Below, piece by piece: positions 32,724-41,768 of a stretch of 53,211 nt of DNA. The notes under the pieces are model-generated. The model searched no databases, was not told where the DNA came from, and was given only the letters and a program-made list of their open reading frames with translations. Where the stretch lies: NCBI GenBank assembly GCA_045654885.1, contig JAZOOF010000006.1, forward strand, positions 1 through 53,211. The letters run 5' to 3'. Source of the stretch: HGM04593 sp045654885 (GTDB lineage: Bacteria > Bacteroidota > Bacteroidia > Bacteroidales > Bacteroidaceae). The stretch's first letter is position 1. Every line of letters starts with the position of its first letter. The translations under genes were made by a program, and so were the position numbers.

Positions 32724-32757
32724 CAAAAAAAGTAGTGCGCCCCAAAAGGCGCACTAC
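32724..32757 (-). terminator. Terminator of the GH85 gene
   Basis: GTAGTGCGCC (32732-32741) pairs with GGCGCACTAC (32748-32757) around a 6-base loop. On the minus strand it is followed by TTTTTTTGTAT. Confidence 0.9.
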
Positions 32758-32787
32758 CATTATATGTTGCTTTAAGCGTATTGTTTA

Positions 32788-35700
32788 TTACTTAACCAAT
32801 ACCTTTGCGTTGCGGATTACGTTGCCGTTCTGCATCTTTACAACGTAAACACCTGCCTCAGCTGCAACAGTTGCAGGGTTCTTGACGAAGTTAACGAACT
32901 TGCCGTCAACAGTGTAGATCCATGCCTTCTCAACGTTGTTGAATACGATAGCACCCTCAACGCCCTCGGCTGTAGAAACCTCGCCGGCAACGTTGTTTAC
33001 AGATGTGTTGCTGTTTTCTGTACCACCGGCAAGGCATACTGGTTCGTCAGCTTCGCCCTGGTCGCGTGTGTCTGCTGCAACACGTCCCGGATTGTTACCG
33101 GTGATTTCTGCACTGAAGTCAATTGTAAAGCCCTTTGCATGCAAACCTGTTGGGAGGAACATACCTGCAAACCATGCGTCAGAGAATACAATACGCAAGC
33201 GGCTCTGACCTGGAGTTGCATCTGTTGGAACTTTAAACTTAAATGTCAAACCAGGATTTTGGAACTCTGGTGTTGCTGCGCGAATTGCACCAGCCTTGAA
33301 AAGACGCTCACCGGTAGGTGATGTTGTCTCACCGTCTGAACCGAGTGTGCCTTCCATTGGGAGTGGGTCATCAAAGTTGCCGCTTGCATTCAAATCAAGC
33401 CAGCCACCTGCGAAACACCACTTCAAACCGTCGCCGAACTCAGCACATTTGATTGTCATTTCAATCTCCTGTCCTTGCTCTATTACAAGAAGCTGATCGC
33501 GTGCATCGGCATACTGTGAACCATCAGCAACAGGACCGTTAGCTCTATAGTCAAGGTTCTGTGTAGCACCGGTAGTCTTAATCCACTCAACATAGCGTTC
33601 TTTACGTGCGATGTCTGCACCTTCACAAGCAGGATCCATAGCACTTACACCATAAGTGTCCTCAACAATCTCTTCTGGGAGTGTGTTCTGGTCGCCACGT
33701 GCAACCTTTACCCAAACAATTGGAGAATATGTCTTGAGGTCTGTAGAAACGGCGCGTACACCAATGTAAGGAGTCTCTTCGGCATTCGCAAAGTTGATGT
33801 TTGAAACAACAGTTGCCCACTGTGAAGTTGTACCAACCTGAGCAACTTTGCCATCTTCGTTCATCTTCATCATGATTTCGAAGTGGTCGATGTTTGCCTC
33901 GTCATTATAAACCAAGCCCCAATTAGCGCGGTCTTTTGCTGTAGCTGCAACATCCCAGTAAAGCTTTACAGTCATCTTGTTCTTGTACTCGTTCTTAACC
34001 TCTGCAACAACGTTCTTTACAGTAGCTGGAGCTACGGCTGCACTGTGGTCGTTGATTTCAAGTTTACCCACATAGAGCTGGTAGTCATTGTTGTTGCCCT
34101 TTACGCGCAAACCAATGCGTTCAACGATGTCACCGTTGGTAATGTCTTTAAGGTCAAATGCCTTCTCCTCCCATGTGTTGCCTGAAAGTTCTCCATAAGG
34201 ATACTCCAACCATTCGTTGCTGCCTGCTTTCTTGATGATAAGATAAAGGTCTGAGTTCTTTGTATCTTTCAAACTCTTTACAGCCAACTTTGCATATGCA
34301 ACTGCATTTGCCTTGAGAGATGTCTTGTAAAGAACGATATCTGTACCATCTTCTGTTGCAGCACCTGTAAGTTCAATACATGAACCGCCTGTGTAAGCAT
34401 CGAGGTGAGTGTAGTTAACGTCAATGTCATTGCTTACCTCATTGGTGTTAGACTTCAAGCGCAACCAACGGTATGTAGGAACAAGGTCTTGAGCACCCAT
34501 ATTGTACCAAGTACTTGCGTGAGCCATCTTACCGTTGTAGTAGTAACGGTCGCCGTTACCAAGTGTAAAGTATGTACGGAAATGCAAATCGCCCTGGATT
34601 GCAGAACGCTCTGGAATCCACTGTGCAATACCTGCAAACTCTACCAATGGGAGCTTGTCACCATCCTTTTCCCAATTGATTTTACCGCTGTTTGCAGATG
34701 TTACTTCCGGACGAATAAGCGGGTTACGGTTACCACCTGAGAAACCGCGCTCAAGCAGTCTCTGGTAGTTGCCCTGTGTATCATAAGCGTCAGCACCGCT
34801 GTTGTAGCTCATGAAACGGCTCTGGCCGTGCTCACCCCAAAGGCAGATACCACAACGGTGTGCCGCGTCGATGAGTTCATCATCCCATCCTGCATCATAG
34901 TCGCCGCCGTCAAGTGCTGTCCAACGGCGATCCATGCCTACAATCCAAACGCCAGCATAAAGGTCTTCACTGGTACCCATAGCTTCTTCTGTCGCAAGAA
35001 CTGATTCGCCAATACCCCATGAGAAGTCTCCATTGGCATAGTTGAGCATTGTAGCGTGAGTGCGGCCTGTATTGTTACCATATAATGAATTTACATTGCC
35101 GCTGTTTAGTGTTGAAATTGATGTGTAAATAGCACTGTTGTAATTTGTGAAACCAACCTCTGCTGCATATTTGTACAACTCCTTATGGAAAGCAATAATA
35201 TTGTCATTTGCATAGCTGTTGTCCTCCCAGTTGTAGTTGATACCGTCTGCACCAAAGAACATCAAACAGTTGATAAGTGGCTTCACGTACATGAAGTTGC
35301 CACTGTTGTCCTTCTTTGTAATAAGTGCGCTGTATGCACCGTCACCGCTGCCGGCTGTCCAGCTCTCGAAGAACTTGATACCGCTCATGATGTTTGTACC
35401 ATTGCGATGAGCTGCGTCAACCCATGCACCTGGTGCCTGGAAAATTCCGTGGTTCCAAGAACCGTAGAGGTTGGTGTATTGCCACATTGAGAATACGTCT
35501 GCAGCGAACTTGTCGTTGGGGTAACCGCCAAGACCATCTGAACCCACGTCCATAGGTGTGTTCATGAACAAGTTACGCTTTTCGTAGGTGTGCTCGAGAA
35601 GACGGTCGGCACGGTCAAGGATTTCTGCCTTTCTTACGTGTGAACGTACAAAAGCAATGTCTGAAGCCTGAATGCCGGCAGCTTCGAATTCCTCCATTGT

Positions 35701-35859
35701 TGGATAGTTACGGCCTTGCTGCAATGCATTGTAGAAAAGATTGAGAAGATTTTCATCTGAAAAACCAGAGAAATCATAGGTTTCTTCGTTCTGTGCATTG
35801 ACTGGCGATACAAATAGTGCCGCAATCAAAGCCAATACTGCAAAGTAACACTTTTTCAT
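32788..35859 (-). CDS. Secreted GH85-like endo-beta-N-acetylglucosaminidase with GEVED-like domain and T9SS tail
   Basis: The ATG at 35859 gives MKKCYFAVLALIAALFVSPV followed by NAQ, a signal peptide; the longer frame has no signal and runs into the leader. The 1023-residue protein shows a GH85-type TIM barrel with GAWVDAAHRNGTNIMSGIKF and GADGINYNWEDN, where N210-x-E212 matches the catalytic Asn/Glu pair of GH85. A carbohydrate-binding-like beta domain and Fn3-like part follow (about 480-740). A GEVED-like domain has KWCFAGGWLDLNASGNFDD. The end, GVYVVKMQNGNVIRNAKVLV, is a T9SS sorting tail. GH85 enzymes cut between the two core GlcNAc residues of N-glycans. The adjacent SusD/SusC pair suggests uptake of the released glycan. 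Confidence 0.82.
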   Translation of the reverse strand: MKKCYFAVLALIAALFVSPVNAQNEETYDFSGFSDENLLNLFYNALQQGRNYPTMEEFEAAGIQASDIAFVRSHVRKAEILDRADRLLEHTYEKRNLFMNTPMDVGSDGLGGYPNDKFAADVFSMWQYTNLYGSWNHGIFQAPGAWVDAAHRNGTNIMSGIKFFESWTAGSGDGAYSALITKKDNSGNFMYVKPLINCLMFFGADGINYNWEDNSYANDNIIAFHKELYKYAAEVGFTNYNSAIYTSISTLNSGNVNSLYGNNTGRTHATMLNYANGDFSWGIGESVLATEEAMGTSEDLYAGVWIVGMDRRWTALDGGDYDAGWDDELIDAAHRCGICLWGEHGQSRFMSYNSGADAYDTQGNYQRLLERGFSGGNRNPLIRPEVTSANSGKINWEKDGDKLPLVEFAGIAQWIPERSAIQGDLHFRTYFTLGNGDRYYYNGKMAHASTWYNMGAQDLVPTYRWLRLKSNTNEVSNDIDVNYTHLDAYTGGSCIELTGAATEDGTDIVLYKTSLKANAVAYAKLAVKSLKDTKNSDLYLIIKKAGSNEWLEYPYGELSGNTWEEKAFDLKDITNGDIVERIGLRVKGNNNDYQLYVGKLEINDHSAAVAPATVKNVVAEVKNEYKNKMTVKLYWDVAATAKDRANWGLVYNDEANIDHFEIMMKMNEDGKVAQVGTTSQWATVVSNINFANAEETPYIGVRAVSTDLKTYSPIVWVKVARGDQNTLPEEIVEDTYGVSAMDPACEGADIARKERYVEWIKTTGATQNLDYRANGPVADGSQYADARDQLLVIEQGQEIEMTIKCAEFGDGLKWCFAGGWLDLNASGNFDDPLPMEGTLGSDGETTSPTGERLFKAGAIRAATPEFQNPGLTFKFKVPTDATPGQSRLRIVFSDAWFAGMFLPTGLHAKGFTIDFSAEITGNNPGRVAADTRDQGEADEPVCLAGGTENSNTSVNNVAGEVSTAEGVEGAIVFNNVEKAWIYTVDGKFVNFVKNPATVAAEAGVYVVKMQNGNVIRNAKVLVK

Positions 35860-36052
35860 AAATTTATAAATTTGGTTAGTTAAAAAATAAAATATAGTTA
35901 TTTTGTAATTTTTAGTATTAATATTTAATGTAAAGCGGTGTTTTTGGTTGCAATGTGCCAAAATGCGCTGTTTCTTTGAATGTTTTCTATCTACAAATAT
36001 CGTTATATTATTGAAATATACAAACAATTCATAATATAAAATTTGTTTACAT

Positions 36053-36085
36053 AAAGGACCCCTGAACATTGCCCAGGAGTCCTTT
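36053..36085 (-). terminator. Hairpin between susD and the GH85 gene
   Basis: AAAGGACCCCTG and CAGGAGTCCTTT pair with one mismatch, four bases after the susD stop. There is no U-run, so it may reduce rather than end transcription into GH85, or protect the susCD mRNA 3' end. The rest of the 230-base gap is AT-rich with no clear promoter. Confidence 0.55.
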
Positions 36086-36089
36086 GTTG

Positions 36090-37871
36090 TTAGAAGTTCG
36101 GACCTGTAGTGTCCCACCAGAGTCGGGTAGCCTGCTCGTCGGGGCCTCCCAATGCTGGAATACCGCTCAGCTCAACCATTTCAATATCGGTTGGGCTTGT
36201 TGGAACCCAAGGAATACGGCGTATCATGTCGCCCTGTAAGATAGAACCGTCACCATCATCGGTGTTGAGTACCGGGAACAGCTTTGGATAACCGGTGCGG
36301 CGCAACTCTGCCCATGCCTCTGTTGAAAGAGGAAACAGTGCAATGTATTTCTGGGTGATGATCTTCTCGAGTTTTGTCTCGATGTCATCAGCTTCGTTCC
36401 ATTTTACACCAATCTTAGTAACGCTTTCCCATGCAGGACCATCGCCAATGGGGTCTTCGCTAACGTATGCGACAGGCTCCTCAATCTCCATGTATTCTGG
36501 CAATAGTCTTGTATATTTGCTTCTTGCCTCTTTTGTGGGGTCTTCCAAGTATGCCTTTTCGATACCGAGTTTGTAGAACTCTTCGGCTGTGCCGCCCATG
36601 TTCCAACCACGTAGTGCACCCTCGGCACGCAGGAATGCAACCTCGGCCAACTTTACAAAATAGAGAGGAGGCTGTTGCTTGGAAATTTCCTGGTCGTTGT
36701 ATTTTGAGTATGCCTGACGTTGGTTCTGTGTATAGAGCTGTCCGTCACCCACAAGGACACCCGATCTAATACCGCATATCTTGGTTCCGGCTGGAGTTAT
36801 TTCACCGGTTCTGATATTCTTTATATCCTTTTCGTTTTTCAGGAACAGGTACTGTGTGTATGGGTGGTTAAGGCTCATGAGCAAGCTTTCGAACGATGCA
36901 CTGAGGCAAAGGTCACCCCATCCTTTGATCTCTACCAGTGGATGTGTGAAGCCTGATGAGGTATATACGCCATGCTGTTGGTATATGTCTTCGATAACGC
37001 CGCTTGCCACAGCCTCTTCAGCCCATTTCTGTGCAGTCGCAGGCTCTACCTTTACAATGTGCATAGCCATACGCAATTTCAAAGAGTTTGCAAGTCTTAC
37101 ATAAGAATCGAGTGTAGTACCATCTTCTTTTGGATTGGTGTCTGTGTATTTGCTGATTAACTGCTTGATCTTGCCTTTGTACCAATCTGGACGTGTTGGG
37201 TAATTCTTCAGACATTTTACAATAGTGTCAAGGTTTTCAACAATACCGTAATAGATTGTCTTTACGTCATTATACTCATAGGGAGACTCTGAATTCTGTT
37301 TGTCCTCAAGGTATGTGTAAGGACCGGAAAGGTCTGCCTGCTCTTGGGCAATCACGCAATAGTAAAGCAATGTGATGGCCTTTATTTCGGGAATTGAGTC
37401 AACCATCGGGTGGTGCAACAGCGGCATGAAAGCATTTTTAGCCATTGTGTATGCACCTAATGGGTTGTTGTTGAATTCTGCCGAAACATTGTAGGTCGAT
37501 GTGTGGCTGCCATACATGAAATCCTTGTGTGGCAAAGTGAAATATTGTGCATACAAATCGGGACCAAGTGAGTACTGGCGCTGATATGCGTGTGCTGCAG
37601 GTGTGCCACCCTCTTTACCGCCGCGCATGTTGTACTGTCCGGTAAGTATCTGGCCCAAGTTGTTTGCGAGTGCTACAATGGCGCTGTCTACTCCGGCCTC
37701 TGTAGGCTGATTCAAATAAGGAATTTCATCGATGTTGCCTACATGATGTTCTGTATCTGTTGTTATAGAACCTGCACCAAGTTCAGAACCTGGGTCATCA
37801 AAGTCAAGGCACGATTGCATTGCAAACGTTGCAAAGAACAATGAGCTTGCCAAAATTATATGTTTTTTCAT
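36090..37871 (-). CDS. SusD/RagB-family outer-membrane glycan-binding lipoprotein
   Basis: The ATG at 37871 gives MKKHIILASSLFFATFAMQS followed by C, a lipoprotein signal. The 593-residue protein has the TPR-rich SusD plan. Seen phrases include DSIPEIKAITLLYYCVIAQE, QQPPLYFVKLAEVAFLRAEG followed by ALRGWN, and KYIALFPLSTEAWAELRRTG near the end; these fit the SusD-like_2/RagB branch. It lids the SusC channel and captures glycans on the cell surface. It follows susC by 33 bases. The GH85 gene downstream points to N-glycan-derived oligosaccharide as ligand. Confidence 0.93.
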   Translation of the reverse strand: MKKHIILASSLFFATFAMQSCLDFDDPGSELGAGSITTDTEHHVGNIDEIPYLNQPTEAGVDSAIVALANNLGQILTGQYNMRGGKEGGTPAAHAYQRQYSLGPDLYAQYFTLPHKDFMYGSHTSTYNVSAEFNNNPLGAYTMAKNAFMPLLHHPMVDSIPEIKAITLLYYCVIAQEQADLSGPYTYLEDKQNSESPYEYNDVKTIYYGIVENLDTIVKCLKNYPTRPDWYKGKIKQLISKYTDTNPKEDGTTLDSYVRLANSLKLRMAMHIVKVEPATAQKWAEEAVASGVIEDIYQQHGVYTSSGFTHPLVEIKGWGDLCLSASFESLLMSLNHPYTQYLFLKNEKDIKNIRTGEITPAGTKICGIRSGVLVGDGQLYTQNQRQAYSKYNDQEISKQQPPLYFVKLAEVAFLRAEGALRGWNMGGTAEEFYKLGIEKAYLEDPTKEARSKYTRLLPEYMEIEEPVAYVSEDPIGDGPAWESVTKIGVKWNEADDIETKLEKIITQKYIALFPLSTEAWAELRRTGYPKLFPVLNTDDGDGSILQGDMIRRIPWVPTSPTDIEMVELSGIPALGGPDEQATRLWWDTTGPNF

Positions 37872-37904
37872 GACTTTTGTTTTTATCAATTGAATAATTA
37901 AATA

Positions 37905-40900
37905 TTAAAGATTGAGCTTGATGTTCAAACCGAAAGAACGGGCTGATGGGTAGTTGAATACATCGATACCTCCCAGACCATTTGCTGTTGACAAAGATAC
38001 ATCCGGGTCAACAGGTGCATTCTTGTATATGAAGAAAAGGTTGCGGCATACAAATGATAAGCTCAGGTTTTTGTAGTTGCCGAAGAGGTTACGGAATGTG
38101 TAGCCCAATGACAACTCACGCAGACGGAAGTTTGTAGCGTCATAGATGTAATCGCCGGCGTAGCTTGTTCCAACAAATGTGTAGTAGTCCTCTACAGCTA
38201 CCATGTCGCGCTGGTCGTTCAGGTACATACCATGACGGCCATCGGCTGTATAAATGTTGTTGGCCTCAGCATACTCACGGGCAGCACCTGTGCGCTCTGA
38301 TGCTCCGTAACGGTCAAGATAGCCTTCGGTCAGTGAAATGACCTTACCGCCAATACGTCCGTTAATCAGAAGGAACAATGAGAAGTCCTTGTAAGTGAAG
38401 GTGTTTGACCATGACAACTGGTAAGGGCTGTTGAGGTTACCTGCATATTGCTGGAACTTCTTGTTTGCGTTGCGGACTGCAATTTTACCACCCTGTGTAA
38501 CCACTGCTTCGCCTCCAAGTGATGGTTTGCCGTTAGTCACGTATATGTCACCTGCCTTGTTTACAAGTTCTGTAGTCACAGTTGTCTCTACCATATCGCC
38601 TTCATTCTCACCCTTGACAGTAGTGGTGACACTCTTGTCTGTTGTGTACTTTACAACATTGCCATAAACAAAGACGTTGTTTTCATCAACATAGCCCTCA
38701 TATGCGGTGTACTTGTATACATCTGTCTTGTGGCGTGTGAAATCGGTTATGTAGATGTCTCCGTATGAACCATCCTTCCTGTAAAGGAGCTGCACCTTGC
38801 CGCTTGCAAGTTTGGTGTCCATATCCTTGCTTCTGCCCGATTTGTCCTTGTAGGTCTCAACAATACGGTTGTCATTGTATGAGAAGTTCACACTTGTCTG
38901 CCAACGCCAATTGTTGTTGATTTTCCAGTCATATCCAACGGTTACCTCAATACCCTGGTTGCGGATGATACCGCTATTGACAGGCTGTGACTTACCATTT
39001 GTTCCGGCAATCTCAAGATATGAGTTGTGCATTGCCGAGTTGTAGTATGTAAGATCAAGGTTCAGACAATCATCAAGGAACTGCATCTCAATACCGGTTT
39101 CAAAGGACTTGGTCTTCTCTGGAATTGGGATGAAACTGTTGCGTGAAGAGACTCCAGTTGTACCAAGAATCTCATTTATGTTTACTGCATTGTAAACGGT
39201 ATTTGGTATAGAGTTACCTACCTCTGAATAGCTCAAACGGTATTTTGCATATGTGAACCACTCTGGCATTTTGACCATATCGCTGATGATGGCATTTGCT
39301 CCTACACCAAAATAACCGTAGCTCTCTTTTGTTCCAAGATATGCGAACTGTTTGAATGGACGGTACCAGTCATGGCGATATGAACCGTCGACAAACAAAA
39401 CGTCCTTCCAACCGGCCTGCGCTGTTACAAGTGCTGCCTGGTCCCAATTACTGCTTTTGCTTTTGGTTGTTACTCCGCGGCCGCCTGATGTCGGGTCAAA
39501 ACGGTTGATGATGTTTGAGATAGGATATGCTTCGCCTTGTTTGATAACGTTCTGGCCGCTTGCTGCCATGTCGATTGTTGCATTGCCAATATAAGTGTTG
39601 GTTGCGTCGCCCTTCAGGGTGTGACCTACATAACCGGCAGACGCTGAAATAGACCAGTCTTTTGAAAGCTCCTTGTTGTAAGAGAGCATATAGTCTGTGT
39701 ATATTTCATATGTGCGGCTCTTGTCAAGATAATATGTTCCATAACGGTACATGTCTACAGGACCCCATGTTGAGGCATATGTGCCGCCTTCACTCTGGTA
39801 TTTTGTGTTGTCAAGAGATACGCGTGCCTGCAGGTTCAAACCGTCTATGATTTGCAATGTACCATTGAATGAAGCCGAGAAACGCTCTTCATCTGTTTCG
39901 CCGTTGGCCATGTTTGTAAGCCAATATGGGTTGTTCATGCCCGGTGACTGGTATGCATACTGCTGCTGCTCGCCTTTCAATACTACATATCCGTCGGTCA
40001 TCACTTCGTATGTGCCGTCCTCCTTGTCCAGATAGTAGTGCTGGCCACCAGAGAATATCTGGTTGCCGTTCTCGTCCTGTGTCATGGTTCCAGAAGAGAG
40101 CCATTCGCCATCGGCTTTGTAATTCTCTTTGTAGTAGTTCATGTCAACATCGCGTGGAGTGGTGTATAGATGATAAATGGGGTTGCCCACAGTACCACCA
40201 CCTACACGGTTTTTAGTTTTTGCCTGATTGTAGTTGACATTCACATTCAAAGTGATTCTATCCCACAGTTTGTAGCTCTGACGGAATGCAAATGTGTTAC
40301 GGTTGTAACGGTTCGATTCAATCATACCTATAGACTGTGAATTTGAATATGATACGTAGGTCTGGATCTTTTCTGTACCACCTGATATTGACAGTGAGTT
40401 GTTTGCGTTGATACCTAATCCATAGAACTCGGCAACATCGTCCATTGCATAATTGCGCAACTGCACGGCATTCTGGTAGCCCTCTTTGAAGTAAGCTCTG
40501 TCGCCCTCAATCATTGGTGAATTTTCGTTGCGTGTTTTTGCACCGCTTAAACGGTCGCCCCAACTGTTATATGCCAAGGTTGATTCGCCACTCTTGTATG
40601 CACCGTATGAGTTCTGCAGACGTGGGGTCATGAGCGGTGTGTCAAAGGTTGTTCCAGAGTTGAATGCAACCTCCATCTTGCCCTCCTTACCCTTCTTTGT
40701 TGTGATCATGATGACACCGTTTGCTGCACGTGAACCGTAAAGAGCTGCTGCATTGGCGCCCTTAAGAACGTTCATTGACTCAATATCATCAGGGTTGATC
40801 ATTGAAAGAGGGTCACTACCTTCGGAAGAACCTGAATATGTGATGTTGGCAGCGTCGCTCACCTGTCCGCGGATACTGTTTGTCATAGGTACACCATCTA

Positions 40901-41492
40901 CTACAATGAGCGGTGCATTGTCACCCATGATTGACTTGTTACCGCGCAGAGTAATTTTTGAAGCACCACCGGCACCACCGGCACTTGGGGTGATGGTGAT
41001 ACCCGAGATCTTACCCTCGAGTGAGTTGGCAATGTTGGCATCTGGAGCCTTCAGAAGCTCATCAGCCTTTACGAGCTGTGTAGCATAGGTAAGTGATTTC
41101 TCCTTACGCATGATACCCATGGCTGTTACAACCACCTCGTCAAGTGCTGTTGACTCCTCCTTCATTACGAAGTTGAGTGTGCCACCTTTCCAAACCTGGT
41201 CGTCACACTTGTAACCCATGAGAGTTACGCGGATAGTAGCGCCTTTCTCTACATTGCGCAATTCAAAGTTTCCGTCAAAGTCAATGGGTGATGAATTGGT
41301 TGTTCCAACGACGAATGCTACTGCGCCGAACATTGGCTCGCCGAATTCATCTACTACGGTTCCTTTGACAGTCCCGTCCTTCTGCTGCATCGTTGCAGTC
41401 TTTGCCCAACCTTCGGTAGGAACGAAAGTCAGTGCCATTCCCAGGAATGTTGCCGCGAAAAGCGACCTTCCAACAATTTTTAGTAGTTTCAT
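37905..41492 (-). CDS. SusC/RagA-family TonB-linked outer-membrane transporter
   Basis: The 1195-residue protein has a signal peptide of about 30 residues and a carboxypeptidase-regulatory-like domain (GTVKGTVVDEFGEPMFGAVA). A TonB-box-like stretch, ALDEVVVTAMG, leads to the plug with KISGITITPSAGGAGGASKI and APLIVVDGVPM, and then a large beta-barrel ending in SARSFGLNIKLNL. It imports large oligosaccharides with TonB energy. It is the first gene of susC-susD-GH85. No sigma/anti-sigma pair or hybrid two-component regulator is in the window, so control of this locus is unknown. Confidence 0.95.
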   Translation of the reverse strand: MKLLKIVGRSLFAATFLGMALTFVPTEGWAKTATMQQKDGTVKGTVVDEFGEPMFGAVAFVVGTTNSSPIDFDGNFELRNVEKGATIRVTLMGYKCDDQVWKGGTLNFVMKEESTALDEVVVTAMGIMRKEKSLTYATQLVKADELLKAPDANIANSLEGKISGITITPSAGGAGGASKITLRGNKSIMGDNAPLIVVDGVPMTNSIRGQVSDAANITYSGSSEGSDPLSMINPDDIESMNVLKGANAAALYGSRAANGVIMITTKKGKEGKMEVAFNSGTTFDTPLMTPRLQNSYGAYKSGESTLAYNSWGDRLSGAKTRNENSPMIEGDRAYFKEGYQNAVQLRNYAMDDVAEFYGLGINANNSLSISGGTEKIQTYVSYSNSQSIGMIESNRYNRNTFAFRQSYKLWDRITLNVNVNYNQAKTKNRVGGGTVGNPIYHLYTTPRDVDMNYYKENYKADGEWLSSGTMTQDENGNQIFSGGQHYYLDKEDGTYEVMTDGYVVLKGEQQQYAYQSPGMNNPYWLTNMANGETDEERFSASFNGTLQIIDGLNLQARVSLDNTKYQSEGGTYASTWGPVDMYRYGTYYLDKSRTYEIYTDYMLSYNKELSKDWSISASAGYVGHTLKGDATNTYIGNATIDMAASGQNVIKQGEAYPISNIINRFDPTSGGRGVTTKSKSSNWDQAALVTAQAGWKDVLFVDGSYRHDWYRPFKQFAYLGTKESYGYFGVGANAIISDMVKMPEWFTYAKYRLSYSEVGNSIPNTVYNAVNINEILGTTGVSSRNSFIPIPEKTKSFETGIEMQFLDDCLNLDLTYYNSAMHNSYLEIAGTNGKSQPVNSGIIRNQGIEVTVGYDWKINNNWRWQTSVNFSYNDNRIVETYKDKSGRSKDMDTKLASGKVQLLYRKDGSYGDIYITDFTRHKTDVYKYTAYEGYVDENNVFVYGNVVKYTTDKSVTTTVKGENEGDMVETTVTTELVNKAGDIYVTNGKPSLGGEAVVTQGGKIAVRNANKKFQQYAGNLNSPYQLSWSNTFTYKDFSLFLLINGRIGGKVISLTEGYLDRYGASERTGAAREYAEANNIYTADGRHGMYLNDQRDMVAVEDYYTFVGTSYAGDYIYDATNFRLRELSLGYTFRNLFGNYKNLSLSFVCRNLFFIYKNAPVDPDVSLSTANGLGGIDVFNYPSARSFGLNIKLNL

Positions 41493-41627
41493 ATTACTTT
41501 TATTTTGGAAGAATATTGCATTGTGTGTAATGCTTTTACTCTTCCGGAGTTATAAAATTATTATATTTCGTAAAAACTTGTTGCAATTTGTCAATTTGCA
41601 GGTACTGGTAGCCCATTTAAACAGTTT

Positions 41628-41635
41628 CAAAAATA
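41628..41635 (-). promoter_or_regulatory. Possible -7 box upstream of susC
   Basis: The minus strand reads TATTTTTG, a TAnnTTTG match, which would give a leader of about 128 bases. No -33 box is evident. The remaining gap 41493-41768 is AT-rich with no recognised element except the palindrome at 41731. Confidence 0.35.
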
Positions 41636-41730
41636 TATAAATATTTTATGCCGTAAAACTTTTAAGGGAAAATTGTGTGAATAAAAGTGTAAAAAGTTTC
41701 TTCTCTGCAAAAACAGAAATCTCTTTTATT

Positions 41731-41761
41731 ACAGCAGCCCGGAAATTTTCCGGGCTGCTGT
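41731..41761. terminator. Near-perfect palindrome downstream of korB
   Basis: ACAGCAGCCCGGAAA and TTTCCGGGCTGCTGT form 15-base arms around one base, seven bases past the korB stop. Neither strand shows a U-tract after it, so termination may be factor-assisted. Confidence 0.75.
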
Positions 41762-41768
41762 AAGGGGG

